A stretch of 64,000 nt of DNA from Heterohyrax brucei (lineage: Eukaryota > Chordata > Mammalia > Hyracoidea > Procaviidae). Where the stretch lies: positions 70,978,351 to 71,042,350 of the forward strand of contig CM053162.1 of NCBI GenBank assembly GCA_028571685.1. The letters are read 5' to 3'. How positions within the stretch are numbered: position 1 is the first letter of the stretch; every line of letters starts with the position of its first letter. A program made the translations under genes and the position numbers. Shown one piece after another: positions 24,061 to 35,640 of the stretch. Under the pieces are notes generated by a model, which ran no database searches, was not told the DNA's origin, and saw only the letters and a list, made by a program, of their open reading frames with translations.

Positions 24061-24081
24061 ACCAGTTGGTATTATTAAGAA

Positions 24082-24258
24082 GGAAACCCTGGTAGCATAG
24101 TGATTAACTACTACTAACCAAATTTGGCTGCTAACCCAAGGGTCGGCAGTTCAAATCTACCAGGCACTTCCTTGGAAACTGTGGGGCAATTCTACTCCGT
24201 CCTGCAGGGTTGCTATGAGTTGGAATCAATTTGATGGCAGTGGGTTTGTTTTTTGGCT
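24082..24258 (+). mobile_element. AfroSINE with 12-bp target duplication
   Basis: Flanked by perfect TATTATTAAGAA at 24070-24081 and 24259-24270. The A-rich target is as expected for LINE-driven insertion. Confidence 0.95.
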
Positions 24259-24394
24259 TATTATTAAGAAAATAGTTCCCACAGCACCACCTATTCCAGG
24301 AAAGCATTCCCAGGACCCCCCAGGATCCTCACACCACTCCTTGAATCTGTCTGCATAGAGGAACATTAGTATCTGTAATATCGGGTGTTAACCT

Positions 24395-24605
24395 AACTCT
24401 GTTCTGTTGTACATGCTGTATGCATGATTCAAAGTGTTTTATGTTTGTGTAAACCGTGTTATATAATTTTCATAATACCGTATTGAGGTGGGTGGTATTT
24501 TAGCATCAGGTTATTCTTGAGGAAATTGAGGCACAGGGTGGTTAATCATTCACCCACAGCAGAATGTGATGAAGCCAGGATGAAGCTGAATGAGGTGACA
24601 TCTGA
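24395..24605 (+). mobile_element. MIR SINE
   Basis: The core GAGGAAATTGAGGCACAGGG followed by GGTTAATCATTCACCCAC is the MIR hallmark. Diverged ends. Confidence 0.7.
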
Positions 24606-24892
24606 AATGACTGTCCATTCCAAAATTAGGTAGTACCCTCCACCTGTGCCTGGACTAAGAGCCTCCATCCATTGGAGGGTGGCCCAGAATTTCAAGCTAC
24701 AGAAAAGATGTCACTGAAATTTACACTGGAACCCCCTGTTGTCAGATTTACATCTGTGCACACTCTTATGCATAGAAAGTTCCAGGCAAAACCCATAAAA
24801 CATAAAGTATCCATGGCTGGGTTTTTGTGGGTCCCACTGCAGTAGAATACAGAGCAACATTCCAACCAGCTCAGAGTGTAAAGTACTAATTT

Positions 24893-25056
24893 AAAAAAAA
24901 AAAAAAAAAAAACCTTGTCAACAGGATTCCAACTCATGGCAACTCTATAGGACAGAGTAGAGCCACCCCATAGGGCTTCCAAGGGGCAGCTGGTGAATTC
25001 AAACTGCCCACCTTTGGTCTAGCAAGCAAGCTCTTAACCACTGCACCACCCGGGCA
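24893..25056 (-). mobile_element. AfroSINE with long A-run
   Basis: A 20-base poly(A) run abuts the copy on its left. The head ends CACTGCACCACCCGGGC. Confidence 0.92.
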
Positions 25057-25290
25057 TAAAGACAGACGTATAGATAAATAGAATAGAATTGAGGGTCCAG
25101 AAATATTATGTTTATGATCAATTGAATTTGATAAGGGGGTCAAGGAATTTCAGTGTTGAGTACTTTTTTCAACAAGTGGTCCTGGTCCAGCTGGATAGCC
25201 CCATGCATGAGAATGAATTGGGACTCACGATATTCAAAATCAGCTCAAAAGGGATCAAAGACCTAAATATAAGAGCTAAAACTATAAAAT

Positions 25291-25455
25291 TGGAAACCCT
25301 GGCTGAATATTGGTTAAGGGTGACATTGGCTAACCAAAAGGCAGGCAGTTCAGATCCACCAAGTGCCCCTTGGAAACTGTGGCAGTTCTACTCTGTTCTA
25401 TAGGGTCGCTATGAGTCGGAATTGACTTGACGGCAGTGTACTTGGTTTTTATGTT
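25291..25455 (+). mobile_element. AfroSINE inside L1
   Basis: GGAAACCCTGGCTGAATATT head and GGAATTGACTTGACGGCAGT tail; the L1 continues on both sides. Confidence 0.92.
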
Positions 25456-25704
25456 TGTGTGTTTAACTAAAAAGGCTTAGAAGAAAACAAAGGACTAAAT
25501 CTCTGTCACCTTGGATTACACCATGGTTTCTTAGAGATGACCAAAAATTGCAGGCAACCAAAGATCAAATAAATAAGTTGGATTTCATCAAAACTGTAAA
25601 CGTGAATAAAATACCATTATCAAGAAAATAAAAAGATAATCTACAGAATGGGTGAAAACATTTGCAAATAATATATCTGATACAGTTCTAGTATCTAGAA
25701 TATA

Positions 25705-26246
25705 TGAGGACTTCCAGTTAAGTTCGGGAATTCATCCTAGGAAAAGTGCTACATGCCTCGCTACTGAATGTCACCACAGTCACCTTCGAAGGACTCCCCT
25801 TGGGGTGCTGGGCACCAGTGCCAGCACCCAGTCTACCCTCCAGAGCAGTTTTGGAACTCTTTCTGGAATGGCCATCAGAGCTGTCATCCCATTACTCTTG
25901 ATGCCCTGAATGTTATCCAAATGTCTTCCTTTCATTATTTCCTTTACCTTCAGTAAAGAAAAAAGTCACTGGGGGCCAGATTAGGTGAGGGGGGGTGTTC
26001 AATGCAGTTACTAGTTTACTGGTTAAAAACTCCCTCACAGACAAAACTCAGTTAAGTTCGCTAACTTGTACCTGTGCCACTCTGCACAATGGCCACTCCA
26101 GAAAGAGTTCCAAAGGTGGCCTGGGCATTGGCATCAGTGCGTAGCTTCTCGAGGGGAGTACTTCAAAGGTGACCATGGTGATGTTCAGCAGTGAGCTATG
26201 TAGCTGTTAAAACAATGAAGTCCGAGGACCTGCTGTCAGATCTTCA
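25705..26246 (-). mobile_element. Mariner-type element, palindromic remnant
   Basis: The minus strand keeps the mariner transposase signature SPNLAPSDFFLY at about 25994-25953 (third catalytic Asp in PSD) and the C-terminal FEGD at about 25798-25781. The right end repeats the C-terminal region in inverted orientation (YFKGD on the plus strand at 26160-26174). It is flanked by TA at 25703-25704 and 26247-26248, the target duplication of Tc1/mariner elements, inside the L1. Stops abound; it is inactive. Confidence 0.8.
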
Positions 26247-26370
26247 TATAAAGAACTCTCGTGACTCGATACAAAGACAAGTAACCCAATTTTAAAATGA
26301 GCTAAAAATCTGAATACACTTCTCCAAAGAAGGTACACAGACGCCCAGTGAGCACACAGAAAGATGTTCG

Positions 26371-26573
26371 GCATGGTGCTTGGTAGAGTTGGAGGGTGAG
26401 TGAGGATGAGGAAGGCCCTCAGGAGATGGACTGGCCCAGTGGTGGCAACGATGGGCTTTAAGCATCAAACAGTTGTGGACACGGTGCAAGACCGGGTAGT
26501 GTTTCATTCTTTTGTACCTAGGGTCTCTAGGAGTCAGAACGGATTTGACAGCACCAAACAACAATAACATGAG
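26371..26573 (+). mobile_element. RTE 3' end fragment
   Basis: 5'-truncated copy from TGGTGCTTGGTAGAGTTGG through GGTCTCTAGGAGTCAGAACG to a CAACAATAAC tail, inserted in L1. Confidence 0.8.
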
Positions 26574-26589
26574 CTCTCTGTGCAGGAGC

Positions 26590-26638
26590 ACATGTGTGCG
26601 TGTGTGTGTGTGTGTATGTATGTGTGTGTGTGTGTGCT
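26590..26638. repeat. GT microsatellite
   Basis: (TG)n with a TATGTATG interruption. Confidence 0.9.
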
Positions 26639-26892
26639 TGGTGAATTACAGTCACTATGAACTCTGCAAGAACATGAGTGTGTGCACGTGTGTTTAAGAG
26701 AAACATGGGTAGTAAATACATTGAAATATGTTTTTTGCTGTGCCTTTTAAGATAATTCATTGCTAGAGGTCATGTTTAACTTTGAAAAAAAATAAAGATC
26801 TCTTTAAAGATGTCCCTGTGGATGTAGGGGAATGGATTGTTTAAGAGGCCTGGCATTCTAACGAACAACAGCCTCCACTGTTTGCTCATCGT

Positions 26893-27043
26893 AATTACCC
26901 ACTGAGTTGCTTCTACCTCCTAGTGACCCCATAGGACTGAGTAGAACTGCCCGATAGGGCTTCCAAGGAGCAGCTGGGGGGTTAAAACGGGTGACTTTTT
27001 GGCTAACAGCCGTAGCTGTTACTCACTGCACCACCAGGTCTTA
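26893..27043 (-). mobile_element. AfroSINE
   Basis: Minus copy ending CTGCACCACCAGGTC. Confidence 0.9.
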
Positions 27044-27771
27044 TTCATAGCGATCAGCTCTACGAAAACAGTCTGTGGACACTTAACACGTCCAAGTCCA
27101 GTCCAGAGACCCAGGCAAAACCTTGCAGATCATCTGAGCGGGAAGCTTCTGAGTGTCCAGATGTTCAATGGGTGAAAGGGCCGATGGAGCTATGAAGATG
27201 GGAATGCCCGAGTCCACGGCACCGTCCACACGTGGTCACTGAGCCAGCTGGAGAAAGAGGACACAGCTCTTGAGTTTCTCTGACAGGACTAGTTAGAGGT
27301 TTTTAGGAAAACATGACGACAGGGAGCTACCCTGGTGCTTGGCTCACATCCTGGCCTTCAGTGACCGTCTTCAGCTGCTTCACTCTCCTCTCGGTTTGCC
27401 CTGGAGGACCTGAGCAGCACCTCCAGCATTTCTGCCGTGGCTCCTGCCTGGGTCAGCCACTACCTGGCCATACCTGGCCTTCACCTACCCAACCACCTCC
27501 TCTCGTGTGACTGCCGCCCAAAGCCCTGCCTATGTGACCATCTTCCAACTCACATTTCCCTCTGACCTGCCCCACAGTCCTTCTTTTTTAAGCTGGTCAG
27601 ACTCTGATAGGGACACAAAACAAACACAAGAGTGAACACGTAAGTCAAATACTAGCGGACGGGAGTGGACTGCATTGCTCTAGTTTTTCCTGATGCCTTC
27701 ACACACTTCTGGCCACAAGACCCTAAGTTATCTTTCTACTTTCAGAAGTCCTAGATGACTACAAAGAGACT
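27044..27771. other. Intergenic, no recognised feature
   Basis: Unique-looking. A 65-codon plus-strand frame at 27313 has no recognised relatives. Confidence 0.55.
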
Positions 27772-27972
27772 CCCTCGGGGCTGCGAAGAGTTACGTGCTC
27801 AATGAGCTGAAAGGCTGGAGGTTCAGACTGCACTGAGAGGCACCTCGGAAGACAGGCCTGCCAGTCTGCTTCTGAAAGGTTACAGCCTTCAAAATTATGG
27901 AACCGTTCTATTCTGGTCACATAGTGTCACCGTGAATTAGAATAGCCTTTATGGCAGCTGACACAACAAACA
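27772..27972 (+). mobile_element. AfroSINE, long and old subfamily
   Basis: It has CTCGGAAGACAGGCCTGCCA in the body and AAAGGTTACAGCCTTCAAAA before the tail. Strongly diverged. Confidence 0.8.
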
Positions 27973-28525
27973 AGATGACCGCAAGTTTCCAGGGTACCCC
28001 TTCACTGCTTTGAGGACATTGTCTGGATCTTCCCCAGAACCCTATATGGTCCCCGAAGCAGAGATTATGCCTGTTTTTTCTGCGCACCCCACGGCACTTC
28101 ATGGCTTCAAAGTACTTGCTTCATAAATCTTCGCTTCTTGGTTGGGCAGTTGATTCGTTAATTTAGAACTCAGTGATTCTCCAGTGATTAAGTGTGACCA
28201 CTACGAAGCAAAAGAGTGAAGCCCAACAAGAAAATTAATGGGTTATTGTATCAAATTGATGAGATTTAGAGGCCATGGATGAGGGGTGTGTCATTCCCCT
28301 AAAAGAGCAGCACAGAGAACTGAGTGTATTTACTCTGTCGGCATTGCTAGGTGCTGTTGAGTGGGTTCTGGTGCACAGTAACCCTGTGTACAACGGAGCA
28401 AAACGTTGCCCGGCCCCGCACCCTGCTCACAACCCTTGCTCTGTTGGAGCTCGTCACTGCAGCCACTGTGTCCCTGCATCTCATGGAGGTCTTCCTCTTT
28501 TTCTCTGATTCTCTGCTTTACCAAG

Positions 28526-29607
28526 TGTTTTAGTCATCTAGTACTGCACTAACAGAAATGCAAGTGGGTGGTCTTAACAAAGAAAAGTTCATTCTCATAC
28601 AGTCCAACAGGCTACAAGTCTGAATTCAGGGTACCGTCTCCAAGGGGATGTACTCTGTCTGTTGACTCTGGTGGAAGGTCCTTGTGTTGCATCAATCTTT
28701 CTTTGATCTGAGAGCATCAGGGTACAGGAACCTCAGGTATGAAGGATATACTCTATTCTCGGTGCTACCTTCTTGGTGGTATGAGGTTCCCAGTCTCCGC
28801 TTGGTTTTCTTTCCTTTCATCTCTTACAGGATAAAAGGTGGTACAAGCCACACTCCAAGGATACTCCTTTTACATTGCAGTAGGGCAGTGTCCTGGGAAG
28901 GGTATTAAAGTCCCGCCCTAACCTTCTTTAACATAATTGTTTTAGTCAGCTAGTGCTGCTCTAACAGAAATGCCACAAAGTGGATGGCTTTAACAAAGGA
29001 AGGTTTACTCTTACACAGTCCGGTAGGCTACAAGTCCAAATTCAGGATGTCCACTCCAGGGGAAGGATTTCCCCCCTTGTCACTCTGTAGGAAAGTCCAG
29101 TATTGCATCAGTCTTTGTCTGGGGAGCATCTTGGTGCAGGAACCTCAGGTCTGAAGGGTGCGCTCTTCTCCTGGTCCTGCTTTCTTGGTGGTGTGAGGTT
29201 CCCAATTCTCTGCCTGCTTCTCTTTCTTTTTATGTCTTGCAGGATGAAAGGATTAAGAGTGGGGCAAGCCACACTCCAGGAAACTCCCTTTACAGTGGAG
29301 CAGGGAGGTGATCCATGAAGGGATTTACAGTCCCACCCTAATCCTTTAACATACAGCAAAGGAAAACCACAAAATGGAGGATAATCACAAAATACTGGGA
29401 ATCATGGCCCAGCTACATGGCTACACTTATTTTGGGGGAGACACAATTCAATCTATGACAATAAACCAATCTGTTAACCACAGGCAGAAATTAGGATTTA
29501 TAGCATAGGAAAATCACAAAATGGAGAACAATCACACAATACTGGGAATCACGTCCCAGCCAAGTGGCTACACGGATTTTGGGGGAGACACAGTTTAATT
29601 CCGGACA
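28526..29607 (-). mobile_element. Solo LTR, ERVL-MaLR-like (outer of a nested pair)
   Basis: Two pieces, 28526-28937 and 29461-29607, form one minus-strand LTR (TGTTTTAG ... CCGGACA as read on plus). Flanks CCAAG/CTAAG are a 5-bp duplication with one change. Confidence 0.85.
28938..29460 (-). mobile_element. Solo LTR, ERVL-MaLR-like (inner of a nested pair)
   Basis: 523 bp, TGTTTTAG...CTATGACA as read on plus, with flanks ATAAT/ATAAA (4 of 5). It inserted into an LTR of its own family in the same orientation. Confidence 0.87.
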
Positions 29608-30261
29608 CTAAGCATGATGTCTTCATCCAGGGACTGATCCCTCTTGATAACATGTCCCAAGCACGGGAGACAAAGTCTTGCCATCCTCACTTCTCAGCAC
29701 GCTGGCTGTGCTTCTTGTAAGACAGGTTGTTCTTCTGGTAGTCCGTGGTATACACAATATTCTTTGCCAACACCAGAATTCAAAGGCATCAGTTCTTCTT
29801 TTCTCATTGATTGTCCAGCTTTCAGATGCATATGAGGCAATTGCAAATATCATGGCTTGGGTCAGGTGCACCTTAGTCTTCAGAGTGACATCTGCAACAC
29901 TTGAGGAAAGGTCTTTTGCAGCAGATTTGCTAGTGCAATACATCTTTTGATTTCTTGACCACTGCTTCCGTGGGTGTCGATTGTGGATCCAAGTAAAAAT
30001 GAAACCTTTTGACAACTTCAATCTTTTCATCATTTATCATGAGGTTGCTTACTAGTGCAGCTGGGAGGATTTTTTTCTTTTCTTTATTCATACTTGGTGT
30101 GAAGCCCTAAGACATTAAAGCTCAGTAGACTTTAAAGAGTTTCTAATCCAACTCCCCACCCTGCTTTGATGTGAAAAAGCATAAATATAGAGTAGCAAGG
30201 GCAATACCCAACTTTCCAAGACAGAATAGTCTCCTGGGATCTCACACAAATGTTTACGAAA

Positions 30262-30469
30262 AACAAAAGCCAAGCCCCTTGCTGTTGAGTCAGTTCTGAC
30301 TCACAGCAACCCTATAGGAAAGAGAAGAACCGTGCCGTAGAGTTTCCAAGGCTGTCTTCTCTACAGAAGTGGCCTGCCACGTCTCTCTCCCGTGGAGTAG
30401 CTAGTGAGTTCAAACGGCTGACCTTTTGGTTAGCAGCCAAGCGATTGACCACTGTGCTGCCGGGTCTCC
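30262..30469 (-). mobile_element. AfroSINE, long subfamily
   Basis: Contains the extra block TACAGAAGTGGCCTGCCACG between tail and head. Confidence 0.92.
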
Positions 30470-30514
30470 CTATAAAGATAGCTACAGACCTCTTATTATA
30501 GTCTGTACCTTTTT

Positions 30515-30850
30515 CAGCTTCCTATTGTGGAAATTCAAACATACAAAAAGTTGTAAGAATGGTACAATAAACACCCATTTCCCCTTGACCTACATTCAAC
30601 CTTGTTGACTGGAGCTGTATTTGCTTCATCTCTCCATAAACAGGCACATAAAAAGCCCCCAAAAGAAAGGAAATTGAAAGTGTCTTTCTGACATTGTAGC
30701 GCTTCACCCCTAAGTTCTTTTGCACACATGTCTCTGGAGAATAGATAGTTCCCTCCGTAATGACCATACCACGATTATTCCAAATGAAATTAACAATTAT
30801 TCCCATAATATCAGTTAATTTCCTGTCCATGTTTAAATTTTTCCCAACTG
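30515..30850 (+). mobile_element. Ancient L1-type 3' UTR
   Basis: AAGAATGGTACAATAAACAC, ATTTGCTTCATCTCTCC and CACTTCACCCCTAA-like blocks match an old mammal-wide L1 3' region. Orientation is inferred. Confidence 0.45.
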
Positions 30851-30861
30851 TATCCTTTGTG

Positions 30862-31005
30862 GAAACCCTGGTGGCACGTGACTAAGCTGTAACTGCTGAC
30901 AGTGGGTGCACCAGGTGCTCCTCAGGGACCCTGTCAGGCGGTCCTGTTCTGCACTACAGGGTCACTATGAGCTGGAATTGACTGGGTGGTAACAGGTCGG
31001 GGTTC
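30862..31005 (+). mobile_element. AfroSINE
   Basis: GGAAACCCTGGTGGCACGTG head and diverged GACTGGGTGGTAACAGG tail. Confidence 0.88.
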
Positions 31006-31257
31006 GGTGTATTATTATAGCTGCGTTTTCACTTTTAGCTTGGATCCAGCCAACTTTCCATCCCCTGCCTGTCACTCTCCATCCTTTCCCTCCTTCCCTA
31101 AAGCCTCATCTTCAGAAGGGTTTAAAATTGCCTCCTACAACATCTGTACACACTGCCCCAATCTTGCCACCCGCAGCTGTAACGTTCACTGACAGGCTCT
31201 CAGCTCCCACTAGGCTGGAGAGGGAAAGTCAGATGGTTTTCTGAGCCAGGCTGATTC

Positions 31258-31490
31258 AGTAGATCATAGCAGGCAAACTACGTCCCAAGGGTCAAATCCC
31301 ACCTGCCACATGATGGTGTCAATCAAACCTGATCAGAACACAAATACACCACTTGACTGATGTATTTTCCAAGGCTACTTTCGCCCTACATGTCAGAGTT
31401 GTGTAGTTGTGGCAGAGACAATATGACCCACAAAGCACAAAATGTTTGCCATCTGGCCCTGTACTGAAAATGCTTTTTGACCCCAGATAT
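31258..31490 (-). mobile_element. hAT-type DNA transposon remnant
   Basis: It carries the CATCTGGCCCTGTACTGAAA and GTGTAGTTGTGGCAGAGACA blocks of a family whose ends read GGGTCAGCAAAC. A plus-strand relative is at 59828-60034. Confidence 0.6.
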
Positions 31491-31949
31491 AAACAACACA
31501 GCAGCCATAGGAATCGCAAACCTAGATTACCTGAGCTTCGAGCTTTTCAAGAGAGGCTAAAAATCTCGACTTCTCAGTAGTGACTTGTCCCTTCAGTGGC
31601 CCTGTGGAGCCTGCGATCTGCTTCTCTGTGATCTCTGTCAGAAGGCACATGCTTATAGAGAGGACAGTCTGGGTTGGGACAGTGAAGAGCAGGCCAAGGC
31701 AATGGGTTCCAAGGTGCAAGCTACGAATGCCATAAAGGTCCAGGAAGGTGGGATAGTAGAGAAGGAGGGTGTCAGAGAAAGCTTCAGGTGGAGAACCAGG
31801 CTCTAGAGAGTGGGTATGATTTGGACCAATGAGCATTCTGGAGATGAAGAGTGTCCCCAAAGGCACAGAGCAGCAGGGAGGCCATTTAAAACCACCAACA
31901 ATAAATTAATGTTGTGCTGCCCGAAGACCAACCAGATGCTCAACTACAA
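31491..31949. other. Intergenic, no recognised feature
   Basis: No family recognised; the 114-codon minus-strand frame 31866-31522 has no supporting signal. Confidence 0.5.
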
Positions 31950-32385
31950 CCAGGTCTGGTGGGTCTGTACAAAGATGTCACTACCGTCTGTCAGCTTGTC
32001 ATACAGTGGTGGCTGACGTGTCTCTATGATGCTAGACGCTTTGCCATCAGTATTTCAAGGACCAGTAGGGTCTCCCACGGTGGACAGGTTTCAGAGGAGT
32101 TCTGGACTAAGAAAGACTAGAAAAAAAGGCCTGGCCATCTACTTCCAAAAGTCAGCCAGTGGAAATCCACGCATCACAACAGAACAGCGTGTGATATCAT
32201 GCTGCTTCTAGCGTGAGGCCCAGACTGAAGGCACTCGAGATACACAATGGCTGCAACAAGGGACTCCAACACACCGGCCATCAGGAAGATGGTACAGGCC
32301 CAGGCGGTGATTCACGCTGCGGTACCTGGGGTCACCAGGAGTCGAAGCTGCCTCCACAGCTGCTGACAACACTCGAGAGATGGCC
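31950..32385 (+). mobile_element. Composite element: RTE 5'-type module joined to RTE-type 3' end
   Basis: Left part: GCTTGTCATACAGTGGTGGC and the shared module (AGGCCTGGCCATCTAC, GTCAGCCAGTGGAAATCC). Right part: CACAATGGCTGCAACAAGG to a GGGGTCACCAGGAGTCGAAG RTE-like tail. Internal RTE coding sequence is absent. Confidence 0.6.
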
Positions 32386-32493
32386 TGCATAGGGGTCACC
32401 TTTGTGGAAGGAAAGCAGTCTGTCTAATGATGGTCTTTCTTTGCCACTCACACTTTCCTCACCGAAACATGTGCCTCAGGAGGAATTCACCAA

Positions 32494-32657
32494 TACCCAA
32501 AACCAAACCCACTGCCACTGAGTTGATTGTGACTCATAGCCACCCTATAGGGCAGGCTAGAACTGCCCCCTAGAATTTCCAAGGAGCACTAGTGGATTCA
32601 AAGGGCCCACCTTGTGGTTAGCAGCTATAGCAGTCAACCACACCCCACCAGGGTTTT
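32494..32657 (-). mobile_element. AfroSINE with target duplication
   Basis: Flanked by GAATTCACC at 32483-32491 and 32659-32667. Confidence 0.94.
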
Positions 32658-32879
32658 TGAATTCACCGATGAACCAACTTAAAACGTCACTCTGCAGTAA
32701 GGTGAAGTCTACCTACAATTCATTTGACTGTAGTACAAGATGGAACAGAGAGTGTCTGATAACTGTCCTCAAGCACCTCTTTTTAATAAAATGAGATACA
32801 ACTACAAGTAGGCAATCTATCTATTTAACTGTTGAGGATTTCTATAAAGACTTCCTTAAAAAATGTAGAAATAAATAAG

Positions 32880-33060
32880 GAAACTTATTGCCATTGAGTT
32901 GATTCCAACTCCTGGCACCCCAATATGTTAAGAATAGAACAGCGGCATAGGGTCCTCTTGTCTGTAACCTTTACAGCAGCAGATCTCCAGATCTTTCTTC
33001 CATAAGGCTTCTAGGTGAATCTGAACTACCAACCTATAGGTTAGTAGTTCAGCACAAACT
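32880..33060 (-). mobile_element. AfroSINE, old long subfamily
   Basis: GTTGATTCCAACTCCTGGCA tail side and long-subfamily middle block; the head is eroded. Confidence 0.8.
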
Positions 33061-33083
33061 CCTTGTGTAACCCAGGGACGGCC

Positions 33084-33179
33084 AAAATATGAAACGTTTC
33101 ACAAAAGTGTATGTCTTCCTTGCACAGGGCCGTGCTAATCTCTGTGTCATTCCAATTTTAGCACCTAAGGGTTGCTGAG
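33084..33179 (-). pseudogene. U6 snRNA pseudogene
   Basis: Read on the minus strand, this matches U6 snRNA from the conserved CTAAAATTGGAA block, through the GATTAGCA(C/T)GGCCC region, to the 3' end with a T-run. The 5' stem is badly diverged and there are several substitutions and small deletions. It abuts the 3' side of an AfroSINE. This is a typical dead retrocopy; no functional promoter is apparent. Confidence 0.85.
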
Positions 33180-33991
33180 ATAAGAGTATCCCCTGAGAAA
33201 CTAATTCTAAAACTACACAAAACAGATCAAAGTCAAGACGGATCAAGTCATCCTATAGAGACAGACAAGGTCTGCAAGGCTTAGCAGGAAGAAGGATTAA
33301 AAAGGCAAGTCAACGTAGGCTTGATCAGCCATGGAAACACAGAAAAGGACATCACGATGGGATCGTCTGCGGATCCCACATAAGAACTGTGCACGTGGGA
33401 CAGATCCTCAGCCAGTGGTTGGAATGTCCTAGTGCCATCGGCAAGGCCCTTTCTTCCCACAGTGAAAATGGCAGTGCCAGGCTTTCACAGGTGAGCTTTT
33501 GATGCCATGAAACATTTGAGCTACCTAACTGGCTCCCTCACTTGGAAGTTTGGATTGCTCTACAACTTCCCGCTGGCTGGCCTTCTGTGGAGGTCTGTCT
33601 TCAGTGAGAGAATGGCGTGCAAGGCATGTGGGCCAAGCATTCGGGACGCAGAGGTGGTTCCAGTCTTCTCATGTACTGATAAACTGACGTCCTGGGTTCA
33701 CAGCCCAGCTCTCCCAGCTGAGTTAATTAGAGTTGAAGCTGAGAGATGGATGGAAGTTCAATAAACGGATGGATCTGGTTTCTGCACCTGAAGGCAGAGA
33801 CCAGCCTCTGGCCAGAGGAGACAACCACACACTCCCCCTCCAGCGTCCTCACCGTGCCTTTGGCAAGCACGCTTTCTCCCCAAGACAGCTCTGGGTTTGG
33901 ATCTGGCTGTGGACTCTGACTGACAGCACTGGTTTACAGGGAGAGAATCAGACATGAATGGGCCAATCTCCCATCTCGAATAGGGAAAGGA
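33180..33991. other. Intergenic, no recognised feature
   Basis: About 0.8 kb, apparently unique. Confidence 0.55.
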
Positions 33992-34201
33992 TCCAAAAAT
34001 CAAACCCATTGTCGCTGAGTTGGTTCTAACTCATTGTGACCCTATAGGACAGGGTAAAACTGCTCTGCGAGGTTTCTAAGGCTGTAAACCTTTACAGAAG
34101 CCGAATGCCACGTCTTCCTCCCTCAGAGCAGCTGGGGGATTCAAACCGACAACCCTTTCGTTAGCAGATGAGTGCTTCACCGCTGTGCCACCGGGACTCC
34201 T
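33992..34201 (-). mobile_element. AfroSINE, long subfamily
   Basis: Contains TTTACAGAAGCCGAATGCCA between the tail and head sections. Confidence 0.92.
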
Positions 34202-34289
34202 CAGGCAGAGAGCAGTAGAGTGAAATCAGGGCAAAGATGACCCTTCATACTGGCCAGCTAAACCCACTCCTAATGTATTTTGAGACTGA

Positions 34290-34416
34290 AGATTAAAGCC
34301 TTTGCTGTCGAGTAGATTCTGACTCACAGCAACCTTATAGGTCAGAGCAGAACAGCCCCAGAGAGCTTCCAAGGAGCGCCTGGTGGTAGATTTGAACTTA
34401 ACCGCTATGCCACCAG
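34290..34416 (-). mobile_element. AfroSINE with internal deletion
   Basis: About 40 bases of the head are missing between GTGGTAGATTTGAAC and TTAACCGCTATGCCACCAG. Confidence 0.88.
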
Positions 34417-35459
34417 TTATTTGATCCTCGTCCATTTTCAGTTAATTCTGGTCAATGAATGCCATCTGTGTCTCTGGGTCGTCAATCCTAAATACCATTT
34501 CAGAGCTGTCAGTTTTCTCCACTGTAAAATGCACGTTACGTCTACCGTGTCCTTGATTCGCTAGTCATTCAGTCATTCAACCAGTGTTTACTGAGTGCTT
34601 CCCGTGTGAGATGACAAGCCAGGCCCTGGTGGCACTAGTGGTGTGAGAGATGCCTGCCGTCGGATAGGAAAGACATAAATGAAATCAGTGATGGCAACTG
34701 ACTGCTTAATGACAGTTATGACGGGGGCTGCACAGAAGACGTTCCCAGAACCCTTTTGGAAGATGAAATGCAGTCATCTACCTGGTTTTCCTCCCACCAG
34801 GTGGTCCGCTATTGAACACCAGGAAGTGAACAGCACAGTCTGCTCCCAGCTTACCTAACATGTTCCTCAGTTTCTTTCTTTCCTATAAAACCTGACCTTC
34901 AGGGGAATCTCTACCGGGGGCCCCTCTCTGACGGAACCAAACAATTGAACACAATTGCCAGAGTTGAAATACACACCACGGACATCATTACAAAAAGGTT
35001 ACGTCTTCCTGCTTCCGGGACCCACATGCCTCTGCCCTCTCCCCTGTTGGCCTCTGGAAAGGGGAACCAGGCCGGCCTTGGCTGCCGGGACTGTACAGCC
35101 ACTGCTCACGCTGGCTGCGCCTCTCTCCTTCAGCAGTGGTTTTGGTTTTGTTCTTCTTTCATTTTCCTCCCTTTCTTGAAGATTTTAGAGTTAAATTCAC
35201 ATAGGACCTGGACTGGAAGAGCTGCAACTCTTAAAAGGAGGTTTTCTTCATGCTCAGAAGACTCCATGGAGATAGATGCTGGAGGGAGGTTTCTCCTCCC
35301 TCATTGCAGGGGAGTGTGACCCCTGTTCTTCCAGGGTCCCACCTCGCTCTCAATACCCTCACCAACATAGAAGTCAGGGTCCAGCTAGCAGACACTTGCA
35401 GTAATTTGAACTGGGAAAGTTTAATATAAAAAAAGTCAATAACTGTAACAGGTGACTGA
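34417..35459. other. Intergenic; possible old L2-like end
   Basis: CAGTCATTCAACCAGTGTTT near 34572 recalls an ancient LINE 3' end. The rest looks unique. Confidence 0.4.
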
Positions 35460-35640
35460 AAGGAGCCCTGGTAGTGGAATGTTTAAGCGTTGGCTGCTGG
35501 CAGTAAGGTCAGTGGTTCAAACCCACCCAGTGGCTCTGGGGAAGAAAGACAATCTGCCTCTATAAAAACGACGGACTAGCCAGCCCCATGGGACAGTTCC
35601 ACTCTGTTGCGTGCAGTTGCTGAGTTAAAGCCACACAACA
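35460..35640 (+). mobile_element. AfroSINE, long subfamily
   Basis: GGAGCCCTGGTAGTGGAATG head, GAAGAAAGACAATCTGCCTC middle, ACAACAACAG tail. Confidence 0.9.

Larger units (their letters stand above)
25057..26370 (+). mobile_element. L1 LINE, 3' part of ORF2 (interrupted twice)
   Basis: Matches the ORF2 C-terminal region: AATAGAATTGAGGGTCCAGA, GGGATCAAAGACCTAAATAT and, after the gaps, AAGACAAGTAACCCAATTTT. An AfroSINE fills 25291-25455 and a mariner-type element 25705-26246. No intact frame. Confidence 0.85.
28345..30090 (-). mobile_element. RTE LINE 3' half, split by nested LTRs
   Basis: RTE sequence runs 28345-28525 and resumes 29608-30090, at the same point as at 7920-7950 in the longest copy (CTACCAAG|CATGATGTC). 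The minus strand has RRTDAFEFWCWQRILCIP, the RTE 3' domain block. Two LTRs lie between the halves. Confidence 0.88.
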
